From Molanna angustata (lineage: Eukaryota > Arthropoda > Insecta > Trichoptera > Molannidae): a DNA stretch of 64,000 nucleotides. Positions 36,451-49,512 of the stretch are shown piece by piece. Positions within the stretch are counted from its first letter, which is position 1. Each line of letters opens with the position of its first letter. The translations under genes and the position numbers were made by a program. The stretch is from contig OY754970.1 in NCBI GenBank assembly GCA_963576475.1, forward strand, positions 30,478,280-30,542,279, read 5' to 3'. The notes beneath the pieces were generated by a model, which was not told where the DNA came from, ran no database searches, and worked only from the letters and a program-made list of their open reading frames with translations.

Positions 36451-39400
36451 TAAATAGTGTTTGAACATTCGCAATAATAAAATAAAAATTATTTATTTAT
36501 TTATAAAAATTAGTATAGTCAATTAACAAATATAATGTCTAGCTTATACCTGTTGATTAAGTGCGAATGGATTTTATACGTTACGTCACAACTAGTATAT
36601 TATGTAATAACATAAAAAATAAGTGCTAAATTATACAAAAGAGATAGATTCCTATGCCACTGAACTATGGTTACAATGAAAACTAAATCTCTCACGTAAT
36701 AAACAATGGCGAGGAGGAGACGTAATCTTCTCTAATGAGAATAAGGCGACTTTATCAAATGGAAAATTACTTACAAACAATGCTAATATTTAGTTCCTCT
36801 TGTTAAATTATTGTTTGCGTCCACCTCACATCTGTTTTGCATTAAGCCGGTCAGGTTTTGTTGACCTATGATAGTCAATGTCAAGCACTCATTGCGATTT
36901 TTTCAAATATGAAATACAATGCAATGAGTATAATATGGAGGAAAGATATCTAGACTAAAGACCGTATACCCTAAACTAGAAAACTATAAAGTGTTAGAAG
37001 GTTCTTTAGGAAGGTTTGTTTAATGTATGAGCTATATGTTATCGGTAAGTGGCCCGCAAACATTTCATAACAAATTTTGTATTCCTTTTTTCATCAATTT
37101 TTCAGATCTGAATTACAACTAAGTTTTTTTTTGCTATAATATGAAATATTAAAATAAATATCTTTCATTGCCAGAGTTTAGTCGTGTGCTGTTATAACTT
37201 TACAGTTATAATATTTTTTATTGTTGGATGACATAATAATACAAAATGTCACAGAAGATTATTTTCCTATAATTATCATAGTGGCTTCGCGTTTTGGTCG
37301 CTGCTCTTCCCTTGAGTGTTGGCAGATACGTTTTTTTGTGACGAAAATACACAAAACAATTATTGTGAAATGTTTTTTTTTTGTAACTGGCTCTCAAAAA
37401 ACGGTAAATATCTTATTGAACTTCCTCAATCGAGTCGAATAAAGCTGTGAGGCACCGGCTTAGAATAGTGCTTCCACTCTTTTCTATTGTTGTTTTCGAG
37501 TGTCCCGTAAGAGCCGGGTAATCGAAAATACAACAGGCAACAATAACATCTCACATAGTTCAGCAATGAGGTTCACCACCCATTCTGAATATAGTGCCTT
37601 TTTAGGTGAGACGAGACTGATGTGTGGGTATACACAGATATGTTGTGCTCCCTTTTATAAGGCAATGCACACCCGCACACCTTTCGCTGGTTACCCCACA
37701 TTGTGGGATATGCCGTGATGGTATGAAAGTATGAAAGGAATTTTTTTAAATATGAAGGGGCGATCACACATATAAGTTTAATGGAGTTCTGATGAGAGGA
37801 CTCATGAGAAAAAAACACCATACTCTTTAATTTTTAAACAATATTGATTTAATACTATTGTAGCTTTGTCCTATATATTTATTTATTTAGAACATAATAG
37901 ACAGAGTCCGTACCGCAGCAAAAACCTGTTAAGTTTGTATAGTTATTAAATTTTATAATTCTAAAATACAATAAATTATACAAAAAAAAATGATTACCAA
38001 AAATATAATATGCAGAAAAAAAACATGACTTTAAATTATTATTGTTGAAACATTGAATTCGAAGATCGGATATAGGCGGAACATTTTCGTTGAAGCATAT
38101 TCGATTTGAAATTAAATGATTTATTCCCATTATTTTTTCAAATTATAATTTCAATACATAAATAACTGCATTAAGAAAAACTTATACGATGCACAGTAAA
38201 TTGTGTTCCTATTAGGATATTTACTGCCTCACTAGACGAGGCAGTACCTAAATTAGATTTGACCAATATTTTTTTTAATCTATTGAACGGAGGAAGTAAA
38301 CCATAAAGCGTCAACATTATAGTCAATTTTACAGTAGGGGTTTGTAAAATCAAATCACTGATTCAGTTCCACAATAATTCATTCCCTTTCGCAAGACGAT
38401 ATTTTTACCTGATTAGCGTTTGATTTTATAAAACCCTTATATGGAGTTCAACAATATTAGTTTCGTCAATATTAGCAAAATAAAAGAGGAATATTTTTTT
38501 ACCGTAATATTTTTTACAATACGTATTGTCGATTTATATTGTGTCATTGATAACAAATATGACTTTGTCCATTATAAATAATGTCGTTTTGGCGTGCATC
38601 AATTATTGTTGCATAATGTGTTGGTCTATCTTTTGTTATCGAATATGATTTTTATCTGTCTACGGAAGTTCTGCTTCTATTCTACTAGTGGTGGATACAG
38701 TCGCACCAGAATAATCATTAATGACCGTCATATACTGACATGTATATTCGTGATGGCGACAGGAAAAGCCATACAATGCACATGCATAATAATAATATTA
38801 AGTTATAAACAATTTCATAACATAATGCATTATAATATATTATCTACCTAACCTACACGGTAATCATAATGTGAGTACCTACCTACCTGTATAATAATTG
38901 TTCTGGAGACTTGTTACGGAGCTCGACTCTGGTCTAAGCATCGTGGAATACCTGGTGAAGAGAAGTTTAGTAGATGCCCAACGATTCACGTATGTATGCT
39001 GTCTAGGGTTGCGCTGTGACAGTCCCGGAATCCTCAAAAATCTGCTCGATTTTCAAATGTTCCGGAACTGTTTTGTAAGCTGCTCACCAATTCTGACGTC
39101 TCGGCGTCATGTGATAAGTATATTTCCATCTATTGGATTTTTTCGTACATCATTACCTACCTTTTTTTTCCCTGCATTTTGACAAATAATTGAGTCCAGC
39201 ATAGATAATTGACGTATGAAACGTGTTTTTTTTTATTTATTTATGGACAGGAGTTGTACAAAGACATGTTTAAGGCAATCCGAGCATCTCCGAGTAAAAT
39301 TGAAGTTGATTCTGTGTCTGAAAAAGAAATAAATACTGTGCGGTGCCGACTTACATAAAATTTTATCGGATGATCTCTTTTTTTGTGCATTATCCGAAAG

Positions 39401-39659
39401 AAATGTGATATAGATATTAGCTGTTTTCCAATTCTTAAACATGCCATGCTTCTGGGTTGTAAACAATATTTACCAAACTTGCCAATAAATTAAAATTTAC
39501 TGTAATACGAATCATTTTTTACATGTCGAATCTTCAACCCTGACCGTAGTATCATATTTTTGATTTCGGCAACCCTAGCTGTACCCCTTATATTATATGA
39601 CTCTATATGAGTACCTGCCCAGCGCTAAAATCTATCATAGAAGAAGAAATAAACCACTT
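36451..39659. other. AT-rich non-coding DNA
   Basis: Only the LINE end at 37640 and a 9-bp hairpin TACTGCCTC/GAGGCAGTA at 38220-38244 stand out. TTTATTTATTTATGG at 39232 is a probable retroelement tail in inverse orientation. Frames of 60-94 codons show no protein family. Confidence 0.45.
37640..37725 (+). mobile_element. LINE 3'-end fragment
   Basis: CGCTGGTTACCCCACATTG and GGGATATGCCGTGATGGTATG repeat, with a few changes, the last ~50 bases of the LINE at 10143-11127 (TGCTTACCCCGTAAGGGATA, TGGCGTGATGGTATG). A similar GCATGATGGTATG end lies at about 7863-7880. Confidence 0.5.
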
Positions 39660-40151
39660 TTATTCTCTCGGCACAAACAACTAACTATGTCGGTCGCTCA
39701 AGTGTGCCGCGGTGCAGTCGCCATTATTATAGTATAACATCCATTTCCGTCCTAGTCTAGCGCGGTAGGCGTGTTACCGCGCTAGAGCGGGACGCACGCT
39801 GGCCCGTGTGCATTCATTTGAAACTAGATAGCGTGGGCAACCGCGTAACCGCATTGCCAAGTTCACGAGTCAGTCCGTGCGTGTCGCCTGCGACCGAGAC
39901 CGTGAGATGGAGAAGGACGGAGCTAGATGCGCGCGGCGGGCGCGAGCGAGACAGCGCCAGCGGCGACGGCAACGCAGCATTCGTGTTTATGACGTAGTTG
40001 AAAGTCAAGCCGCGTTGTTACTTTCGATAAGTGCCGACCGGATTTATCGTGAGAGAGAAGAGAGACTACAATTCTTCGCGATCCGATTCGATACTCCCAA
40101 GTTTTCGCTTTATCCAACAATCGATGCGATACAATAATAATAAGTATATAA
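39660..40151 (+). promoter_or_regulatory. GC-rich promoter-like block, possible distal non-coding first exon
   Basis: About 490 bases stand out for high GC and CpG inside AT-rich DNA, much like the confirmed EcR-B1 leader. TCAGTC at 39870-39875 fits the arthropod initiator consensus, and GAGACCGTG at 39896-39904 resembles, with one extra base, a downstream promoter element. The block ends in GTAAGTAA, with a donor-like GT at 40152, although the exon side (ATAA) is weak. Frames of 63 to 86 codons cross it on both strands but look like Arg-rich by-products of CpG content. I infer a promoter or 5' UTR exon, perhaps of EcR. It could equally belong to an unrelated non-coding transcript. Confidence 0.4.
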
Positions 40152-40492
40152 GTAAGTAACTAAGTATAGGCACTGATGATGCTCTTTTCAACGCTCGAAA
40201 CGAATTAAAATTTATTCTTGTAATCGTTTCTTTCGATCGTTGCAGTCATTTTGATGTAATGGATTCTTTCTTACTTAACCGAGGAAGACGCCGAATTGTT
40301 ATTGTAAATTTAAAAGGTTTACAAATTACATTGGTATCGATTTATTATTTATGTATTGATTTTCCGTCAGATTCATGTTGCCGATGATGACAAAACGTTT
40401 TTTTCATTTGTTACAAAAATTAAAAGACAAATTCAATTCTGAAACATAGTGAAACTTGAAACACTGTTTAGTTGGAAGAAATTACAATTCAC

Positions 40493-40801
40493 GGGGGCAA
40501 GTCTGGTCAACCGGCGAAATCAAAACCATTTATGTTTACCCATATCATGGATTTATCTTATGATGTTACAGAACTCCATAAGATAATTATATCGATGATA
40601 TTTATTTATTTATTTTATTTACGGCGTTTGCCACTTACATGAAATTTTCACAAAAGATACAAAATATAGTAGGTACATAATGTGTGAAAATACATAAAAA
40701 AACAAACATATCCAATCTATAAACATGGATGAAATCAAAACCATCCATGGTGCGTAAATATGGATGGTTTTGATTTCGCCTGTTGACAAGACTCGCCCCC
40801 C
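40493..40801. mobile_element. Foldback MITE interrupted by an insertion (~309 bp)
   Basis: The left end GGGGGCAAGTCTGGTCAACC, GGCGAAATCAAAACCAT and the right end GATTTCGCC…GACTCGCCCCC belong to the family at 19385. The centre after 40600 is replaced by TTTATTTA-tailed AT-rich sequence, probably the 3' end of another retroelement. Confidence 0.7.
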
Positions 40802-41726
40802 AGCTTTGAACTCACCATTTATACTAAAACAGCAAGTGGTTAAGTGAACTTTTGTTATTACACGCCGTACACAAACATTCTTCATCGATTGCGGGAAGGG
40901 AGCGATTGTGGTGACACACATTATTACTAATATCGCGTCACATCACATCTTTCGACGACACCAAAGATTTCCACTGGAAGCCCAGCATCTCTGGTAGTGG
41001 GATTTCTATCTTAGATTTATTTTTCTTGAAAGATCGTAAACACAGAGAATGATTGGATTCAAGAAACCGAGTTGTTCATATCATTCAGTATTGTTGACTT
41101 TTCCGTCTCTATCAAATATCCGATAAAGTTAGGTACTTACTAAAAGTCATTCGAGGTTCTCACAGCTCCGTGAGTCGTTAATTTTACACCATTTATATGT
41201 TTTGTTTGTTAACTTATGATATATTATTCAACTGACGCCGGCGATAAGCCAAAACCTTGAAATTTACATATGCATAAGATTTCCAATTCTTTATTTCAAA
41301 ACATTTACCTACGGTTGATATGTTTATTAGTTTTTGCCTTAAGATTCATTCGACGGGTATCGTTTGTTTTTGAGTCACGCCCCGTCTTGAGTTATTGGTT
41401 TAGAAAATCTTTATTCAAATTCCATTCTTCTTGAGTTATCGTCGATCGTAATATGAAATTTCAATCAGAGAAAACAAATATTGTTGGGAAATAGGCACAT
41501 GAATGTTACGAAAAATAAATTGGTGTTTTATTTATTGTAATTGCTATGCACCCGGCTATGAACCCGTTACGAAAAATAAATGTTACGAATAATAATATCT
41601 AAAGAAATACCAAAAATGGACTTATGTGGAATCGTTTGGATACAAATGTTTAGTTTATCAAACAATCATTATCCATGACCTGAAAGATGATCTAACGACA
41701 CTAATTGTCCAGTGGGCTGGAAGAGT
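40802..41726. other. Non-coding DNA
   Basis: No repeat or gene is recognised. Confidence 0.45.
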
Positions 41727-41873
41727 CAGGGTACCTAGGCAAGATGTCAATTTAGGGATGGAAAAGAAAGATAACTCAATGTAGTCACATGATAGGCAAC
41801 TGTCACTTCCATAAACAACTTCCGTTTTCTTTTCTTTTCCCTCGATAAATTGACATCTTGATTAGGCACCCTG
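41727..41873. mobile_element. Small inverted-repeat element (MITE, ~147 bp)
   Basis: CAGGGTACCTAGGCAAGATG and the inverse of CATCTTGATTAGGCACCCTG form ~45-bp imperfect terminal inverted repeats. They also share TCAATTTA and GGAAAAGAAA. The centre is unrelated AT-rich sequence. No target duplication is clear. Confidence 0.7.
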
Positions 41874-41991
41874 GATTCGGAAGTATAACGAGTGAAAGAA
41901 GATGAAAGAGGTTTATATCTAGAAGTGGAAAAAAGAAGGCTAAGGAAGAATTATTATTTGCTTTATGGTTTTCTGATGAATTGATTGTTTT

Positions 41992-42172
41992 TTTTTGGAC
42001 ACCAGCTATTAGGATACTCTTCCGAAGAAGCACACTACATAGCGTTGGGAGAGTTTAAAATACTCCTCAGTAAAATATTAATTCAGGTTTTAAAAGTACC
42101 GGGGTTGAAAGAAGGTGGAAACACAGAATTCGAAAGATCGTTCCACAACCGGGCTGCTGTGTTAATAAAAGA
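41992..42172 (-). pseudogene. CR1/L2-like LINE C-terminal fragment, copy 3
   Basis: This is a - strand copy with GAAGAAGCACACTACATAGC and GAACGATCTTTCGAATTCTG shared with copy 1, plus small deletions. A + strand 73-codon frame through it is spurious. Confidence 0.7.
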
Positions 42173-45100
42173 AGCGACTGGTTCGTGTAACTTGAAGGTT
42201 TACTAATCTAATCGCTTATAGAACCATACTTTTGTCGATGTTAATATTACTGGACATTTTTGGTCGGTACAAACAGTTCAATTAAGTAATAATAATTATT
42301 ATTTATTTATTTTTCCATAGTAAAATATATAGGTACATGAACTTATAATTTATAAACATGTAATTTATAAGTTTAGTGATCCCCAATTTTCAAAATATTT
42401 CTTGTGTTTAATCATATAATTTACTTTAGCTATGACAGCGTAAAATAAAACAATACAATATCTTGATACTTTACAACTATTACTTTGTGGGTCATTTTAA
42501 CTAATAAATCATAATTCATTTATTTATTTATTTATTTATTCATTGATTAACAATTAAGTTACATAACACATTAACATTATAGTGTCCCCCGTTAGGTAGG
42601 CGAGTACCTACCCGTGTTGGGGGTCTATATTACATAATAACTATTTTAATTTATTAAAACAATACAATTTGCAATGATGCATTGAAAAGTTAAAATGTTC
42701 ATTTAAAAATTGGCATTCCATATCTCGTGTTTTTTCGCACCCTTTTATTTCATTTCACACGCACCATTGTACTTGTATGTATATTGTACGAGAAAAAATA
42801 ATATAAATAATGCAGACACATGCGGTGAAAGAACTTTTTCTCGAGATATTTGTATTGTTAATAATACCTACATATATAGGACATTGGTAAACATTTTCCC
42901 TAACTGTTCTCATACTACATAGGTTGATTCCCTCGTACCTTTCAATATAGCATATTAACATTGAATTGATTCTTGTAAATATATCAATAGTTAGATGCAT
43001 TCTTGTCTTTTTCACACCCATTTTATTTAAAAAATATTAATGCCTGCATCCATTACTCTCACATGTTGTGTATGTTTTACATTTTCTTATTAACGTGATA
43101 TAGATTCAAATTTTATTGCTTTCGGCGCCCTCAAAATCTTACTTTTATCAGCAACACTATAATATTTTTCAAAATATATTAACAAATACATTTTTCATAT
43201 AATAATTCATTGTAAAACTATCAAAGATTTTTAAAAATCATCTGCGTTTTACATCATCTATATTTTTTGTAATAAAAAAATTTAAAATGATCACTGGAAA
43301 GAAAATTACATTAAAAATATTTATTTTGTTTATTGTATTTTATCTCCTTAGGTTCTTTACAGTAAACTTGGGTTCATTGTTACATGGTTCACAATATTAT
43401 GGTCACAATAATAGATATAATACATTGAAATAATATGAGTACAGATATAGCATATTAATGAGTAAATAAAAAAATAAAGAATACCTATAGAGAAACAAAA
43501 ATATGTATACAAAATAAGCAATTCGGGAAAAAAGGAAATGAAAACTTCAGTGCTAGAAGGATGTATAGGGTCCTACTAGCACCATGTCCAATAAACAATT
43601 ATTTAAGATAAAAGTAAGGTACATAGCATTGAAAAAGCAGAAAGAATACAAGAACAAATAAAAACAAATTTCAAATAAATAACTATTTCAGAATTTTTTT
43701 AAATCTTTACCTAATGAAGAATTTATTGTTTCTATTTGAAAATATTTTTATATTACGAGAGTGACACAACTGGCTTATCTTCATTGCCAAGAGCAGTATT
43801 ATTTTACATGATTGTGTCGAATGTTTTTTAAATTTAATATTTTTGATAGGTTATTTATCGGCATCCATTGGCTGTGTCGGGTAAGAAATTTCAACAGTTG
43901 CAAAAATGCGGCGGCGTATCAAAGTTCAATTACATACATAATATGTATATTAAATTAATTCAACGTGTCTGCATTCAATTATTTTGATGCGTTTACTTCG
44001 TGATACAGTAATATGAGTTCAGGAGCAAGCAACAAATGCATCAATGGCCGCATTATAACTTAACATTATATAACTTAATTTGCATTAATATACCTACACC
44101 AACCATCACATGAATAATATGATAATGTTATGACATTGACAGATATTATTACAACGTCAGCTCATTATTGCATCGCGTATATTAATAAATTGGCACTTTG
44201 GTATAAATCTACATTATGATTTTACTTACCCGCTTGCAATAATTACAATAATAATTGTGATCCGCATACGACGTTTTTCATTTACTCATTTTACTCAATT
44301 ATTTATTTAATTAATTATCACATAGCAATTTATAATAATTATTATAATTTGCTATGTGATTTTTTTCATTGTTTAAAAAATATGATATGGTTTTTTTACT
44401 TCCGATTTTTATTTTATGTGGGATCATAATTAATAGTTGATGACTGTCGTTTTATTAACAAACGAGTGAATCGTGGCCAACGTTGAATTATCCATCACAT
44501 ATCGTAATATTTGTATATTAAAAATAACTAACAATAATATTATTTTAAACAAAACTACCTTCGCCAGCAGTAGTTTTGTTTTGCTCGATGTTCTGAGCCC
44601 AGAAAACTTTGTGCAATCTCGAATAGCAAGAAAATGTGAGTAGATTCGTTTATAAAGATACGTTTACATTTATTTATTTAATTTAAAGGAAAACATACGG
44701 CATTTTGACAACAATGGATATTAAATATTTGCCAAAATTGTTCCTTCATCATCATATGTACATTACATTATGAGTAATGTAAAAATAAAATTTATAAAAC
44801 ATTTGTTAATAGTAGAGTAAGTTTGAAATTAAAGATATAAGAATTAGAAATAAAATATATAAAACACAAAAAAATGAAAGAGACAATACAGGATAAGTAA
44901 TATCAAATAAAAAAACATGCAAATGATAATAGGATATGTCGTAATTGGGACAGTGGGGAAGGATAAAGGAGATAATATATATTCTATACCTCGTATCACT
45001 GCGTCATTGCCTATATACTCCTGAGATATTGCGGATATGTGTTGTTCAATGTATTAGTATCATAAAACCTTATATTATACTGAACAAAAATGCGTGGAAA

Positions 45101-45491
45101 TCATGAATTATCATGACATTTCGCCATGAAAAGCTGTGAGCAATCTCAGTTTAGAGTCATACCCACTTTTTCTGTATTTTAGGTTTACGACATAGGCTGA
45201 ACTACTGAACTTGGAGAAAATTATACTTTTAAATAAAAGTATAAACAAGTTATTCCTTAAATCTCGTATTATTTTTGATGCCAGTCAAGTATTTTTTTTT
45301 TATTATAGATATTTTATCAACGAAAACTTAGAAATCATTTGGATACTTATTATGTAGAGAAACAGTCACCTATTTTTTTATTTATTATCTCGTACCTATG
45401 TTTACTCAACGTTTTTTATTTCATTTTTCAAGTTCATTTTTCGTAGTCAAAAAAATGTTCTTTTTAGCTTATATGGCATTCCACCCAATAA
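42173..45491. other. AT-rich non-coding DNA with retroelement tails
   Basis: TTTATTTATTTATTTATT at 42520, followed by GTCCCCCGTTAGGTAGGCG, and TTTATTTATTTAATTT at 44670 look like inverse LINE tails. A 40-base end of the ~510-bp repeat is at 44462-44500. Nothing codes for a recognisable protein. Confidence 0.45.
44317..44360. repeat. Near-perfect 44-bp palindrome
   Basis: ATCACATAGCAATTTATAAT reads back as ATTATAATTTGCTATGTGAT at 44341-44360, one mismatch in 20, with a 4-base centre. It has potential for cruciform formation. There is no gene nearby. Confidence 0.75.
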
Positions 45492-45815
45492 TTATGATAA
45501 TTTCTGCTCGAATAAAAATGTTATTAAATCATTTTGAGACTTGAAGTTAGTGAATCCATTAAGGCGAAGAAATTTTGCTTTGTGGAAATAAATATGCAGG
45601 GAATTTAATGACAGAAGATGTGACATATTGATTGGTAGTAGAGTATTATGTGTATAGTACAAATCAAGTTCGTTGTGGATTGGGCATTTAAAAATCACAT
45701 TGTGCAGAGACTCGACTTCTCTCCACAAGCACACGAAGGGTTGTCCCTCACATGTATCTTGTAGAGGTGACTGTTAATAAGGCAGTGTCTTAGTCTGATG
45801 CGACATATATTTGAC
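45492..45815 (-). pseudogene. LINE C-terminal zinc-knuckle region (RNase H-type LINE)
   Basis: On the - strand, RIRLRHCLINSHLYKIHVRD is followed by NPSCACGEKSSL and, one base out of frame, LHNVIFKCPIHNELDLYY. C-x-CG…H-x4-C with a preceding RLR…L..HLYK is the C-terminal zinc knuckle of I/R1/Jockey-type LINE ORF2. The single frameshift lies between the two Cys/His halves. The 80-codon open end (…NSLHIYFHKAKFLRLNGF…) has no match I know. Confidence 0.65.
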
Positions 45816-47845
45816 ACGTCTCGTTTGGCCATTCCCTTGTTGTGGAACCATGGTTTAGGAGGAATTGAAATTTGGATGGATTTATATAATCAACTTCCTT
45901 ACTGTAGAATTATTTTTTCGTTGTTTCCTTATGAAGCCTGTATGTATGTATGTATGTATGTATTTAACCTGTTTTGTATTATATATTTCCGGTGACATCG
46001 TCTATTATATTATATCAGTGGTAGATAGTTTTTAACTCGATCACACCGAGTATGTAATAAGTAATGAACGTTATGGTTGCATGATCACAATATACACTTA
46101 CTTACCTATTCGTGTTAGCTCAACCGTGTCCAAGATTTGATGTACCGGCAATAACACCACATATTATATGCAATTCCAGATAACGACTAGCTAAATTATT
46201 TCACCATTCGTTCTTCAAACTATAAATTCCAATTTCATTTTATGAATAATCGCGTAATATGAAAATATTTATCGAAGTTCACCCGATGATGCTTCTATTT
46301 CATCATGGATTTCACCAATGATTATTATTCGTCAACAATTTCAATGAATAAAAAAAATGCATATATTTTATTTACTCACTTGATTTCGAAATGTAGCATA
46401 TATTGTTTCAACTGTTGTCCTATTTAATATTCTTTGATTAATTTTTTCTTTTTCTTAGGTTATAATGTATACATTTAATTGATGCTGGGCGTGACTATTT
46501 TTTTATATTGTATATCACCAGTTTACTTGTCTAGTCATTGTTTGTTTACTTTAAATAAAATAAAATAAAGTCAATACCTAGGTAGGTAGGTACTGGGAAT
46601 TTAAAAAAAAATTAAAAGTAGTGTTTTTCAATTAAAATACTACTTTTTAGTTTCAATATCCACTATTTATATTTGTATTGTATCTAGTGCGTTGCTTTTT
46701 TTAAATGTTTATTACGGAACTTACATTTTTAATACATTTTGATTTGTCATCATTTTTAATAAGATTCGTTAAATTATTGAATACGTAATATATTGAATTA
46801 GTAAAAATATTGGGAATGTGAGTACAATGAATATACCATTTAAATTATTTCTTTACAATAATCAAATTTTTAATAATTAAAAAAAAATACAGATGACAGT
46901 CAAAACAATACGTATTATGCAATCTTATTTCTGCTTCGTTGGTTCGCAGTGATTCGGGTTTTAGTCTTAACCGCTCGGTGATGTCTTTTGAATGAAAAAC
47001 CTTATAGTTCAATTTAATCTCTGATTTAAATTGAATTTCAACATCTACGTGAATCCGATAAAATATGAAAAAATAACAAAATTCAATAAAACTTTATTGT
47101 TTAATTAAACGAAACTTTAATTTATCATTAAATATCTTTATCCTTTTTTTCATAGCTTATTTTACAATAAATTTCGGTTTGTTTTGACACTTAAAATAGT
47201 CAAAAATAATATCACAAATCAATTAGATTCACTCAACGACTTACTATGTAAAGCTATCTTTATAGTAATTCATTAAATACTGTGAGAAAAGTTTTTTCTA
47301 TTAATGTGAATTAATCACCAATCTTATACTTTACATAATGGTAATATCTTTATAATTTTATTTTTCTTAATACTGGAATTGATTTGTATTTTTATTAATT
47401 ATATGAGATTGATTTAATACCTATCAGTATTCGAAAGTTATATTGTAATTAATATTATTATTACCAAATTCAATTAATGGTCTATCGGTTAATTAACATA
47501 ATAATCGAAGTCCTTCACACCTGACACACGGGATTTTTTTATCGTAATCATCCTTACATAATACTTTTGACAAACATGTCCAAAAAGGATGCCTACAAAA
47601 TAATTATTGCTGTTAAGTACATAACATCACTTATTGATGTGGTAGGTATTAGTATATAATATTGGGATGACTTTGAAATAGTTTTCTTTTATCGATACAA
47701 TTGTAAAAAAATCTATGGTCAAAGGGAACCAAATTGAATGTCTACGTCGTCAAATATTTAATATGTTGCCTTATATTGGCGAAAACGTTCGGTCGCAATA
47801 AGTCGGAACTCTGGAGGAATATTCATTTAAATTTTATTTAATAGT
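45816..47845. other. AT-rich non-coding DNA
   Basis: A (TGTA)n run is at about 45942. No other structured signal is supported. Confidence 0.5.
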
Positions 47846-48250
47846 CTTTTTCTTCCTCTTCCTCTGGTTTTAGGCCGAAGGCCAGTTTTTTTAGACGGAG
47901 ACTGCCTCTTGTGATCTGGGTGTCCAGCTGTCACTCAATCTTTTTGCTGGTCTCCCCCTTACTCTACGACCCTCCGGGACTTCTTTTGAGACAATTTTGG
48001 GTAGTCGATTGTCTCCCATCCTCTCGACATGGTCTCTCCATTGACGCCTTCGCCCTCTACCCTAGCGGATGATGTCGTCTACATTACATCTCCTCCTTAT
48101 ATCCTCGTCCCGGACTCTATCCACGAGTGTTACGCACACTATGGAGGGCAGTATCCTCATTTCAGTAGTCCGGAGGAGATTTTTTGTTCTGATGGTATCG
48201 GCTCAGGCTTCGATGGCATAGGTCATTATGGGTCTTACGCAAGTTTTGTA
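47846..48250 (-). pseudogene. RTE-like LINE C-terminal remnant
   Basis: The - strand has LVDRVRDEDIRRRCNVDDII, a stop, then RRRQWRDHVERMGDNRLPK and VRGRPAKRLSDSW. The D..RNEDIR..C.V.DI…W.DHV.RM…RGRP order is that of RTE-type LINE C-termini. The end carries a GAGGAAGAGGAAGA tail. The + strand 96-codon frame is its shadow. Confidence 0.75.
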
Positions 48251-49076
48251 AATTCTGGTTTTACTTTCTGTCAGCATATGTTTATTTTTTTAGACAGTGT
48301 CCCTGAGGCAGCCAGCTAAAACGGTTGCTTTATCGGTTTATTCTTTATTTAATAATGTTACCTACTTGATATTTTACGAACGATTTTACTAATACGTTGT
48401 AGTACATTGTTTTATTATTTTTTGTCACTACCGTTTTTAGTAATTTACGTAAGCCTTACACAAGGTAAAAATCATGTTGAGTATGTTCACGTTATAATTA
48501 CGTTTAATTACTTTATCGTGAATTATTTAAAGTATATATCCTCAACATAATAATTACTATACCGCATTCAATTAGCGTCCATAAAACAACTAATTTAAGT
48601 TTATTTTTCAAATAATAATAAAAAATATATTTTATTGATGCATTTGGTCATATATAACGTCCACATATTCTCAATATTAATTTGTATTATGCAATCCCAC
48701 CGATGAACCATCACTTTATATGATAAATATATAAATGTTGTTATATTTCATATTCAATTTAAGTACCTACATAATAAACAACGCCTCATCTGAGAGACCA
48801 CATTAGAAACTGGAAGCTGGTTTTACGACTCCAACAAACAGCAAAGAGACAAATCTGATATGTGATGTCATACATAATGTATGCAGCAACATATTTTATA
48901 TGGATTATAATATTTTATACATCATTTAAAGATACGTCAATGACATCTATAGGCAGGTAGGTAGGTACCTACGTGTTTTATCGAATATTTTTGTATAGGA
49001 ATTTCGAATTTATTTTTTTCAATATGATCTGTAGATATAGTTGAATCATTTTCATCTGTAACATTTTGGTTCTATG

Positions 49077-49195
49077 GGTTCTGGTAGGATTTGCAAAAAA
49101 CTGATTTGACGTGTATCATTTTGGTTCTGGTAGGATTTGCAAAAAACTGATTTGACGTGTATCATATAGGCTCTGGTAGGATTTGAAAAACAGAT
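49077..49195. repeat. 46-bp tandem repeat, 2.6 copies
   Basis: GGTTCTGGTAGGATTTGC starts at 49077 and 49123, and GGCTCTGGTAGGATTTG at 49169, giving exact 46-bp steps. It is non-coding, adjacent to a family B SINE. Confidence 0.85.
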
Positions 49196-49299
49196 GAAAC
49201 ATATACGTCCTCATATATACGATACATAAATTAAGCACAAATGCTTGAAGCTTGAAATCGAGTTAGCTAGGTTAAGGTTCGAACTCAGCACACTGAAAT

Positions 49300-49512
49300 G
49301 TCGGCCTTCGTGGCTCAGTCGGTTGGGTATCTGACTGCTGATCCAAAAATCCCGGGTTCTTTGTTTTTATTTGTGTTTTCAGTCTGGATCTGTGAGACGA
49401 TTAATATCGTAGGTCTTCAGAGTGTGGCAACTTGTTATTGGGTACGTGTTAAATTAATATTTGACATAGTACCTTTAAGTTGCTTGAGAAGTAATAAACA
49501 AATAAATAATTA
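49300..49512 (+). mobile_element. tRNA-derived SINE (family B), + strand copy
   Basis: The head GTCGGCCTTCGTGGCTCAG at 49300 keeps the A box. The B box is damaged: CCCGGGTTC runs into TTTGTTTTTATTTG. The body with GTGTGGCAACTTGTTATTGG, TTAATATTTGACATAGTACC and TTGCTTGAGAAGTAATAAA is complete and ends in an A/T-rich tail. Apparent frames across it are accidental. Confidence 0.85.

Noticed and set aside
39806..40137. Arg-rich frames (63-86 codons) in the GC-rich block
   Set aside because: Several overlap on both strands, which is what CpG-rich sequence gives by chance. None has a conserved start or domain.
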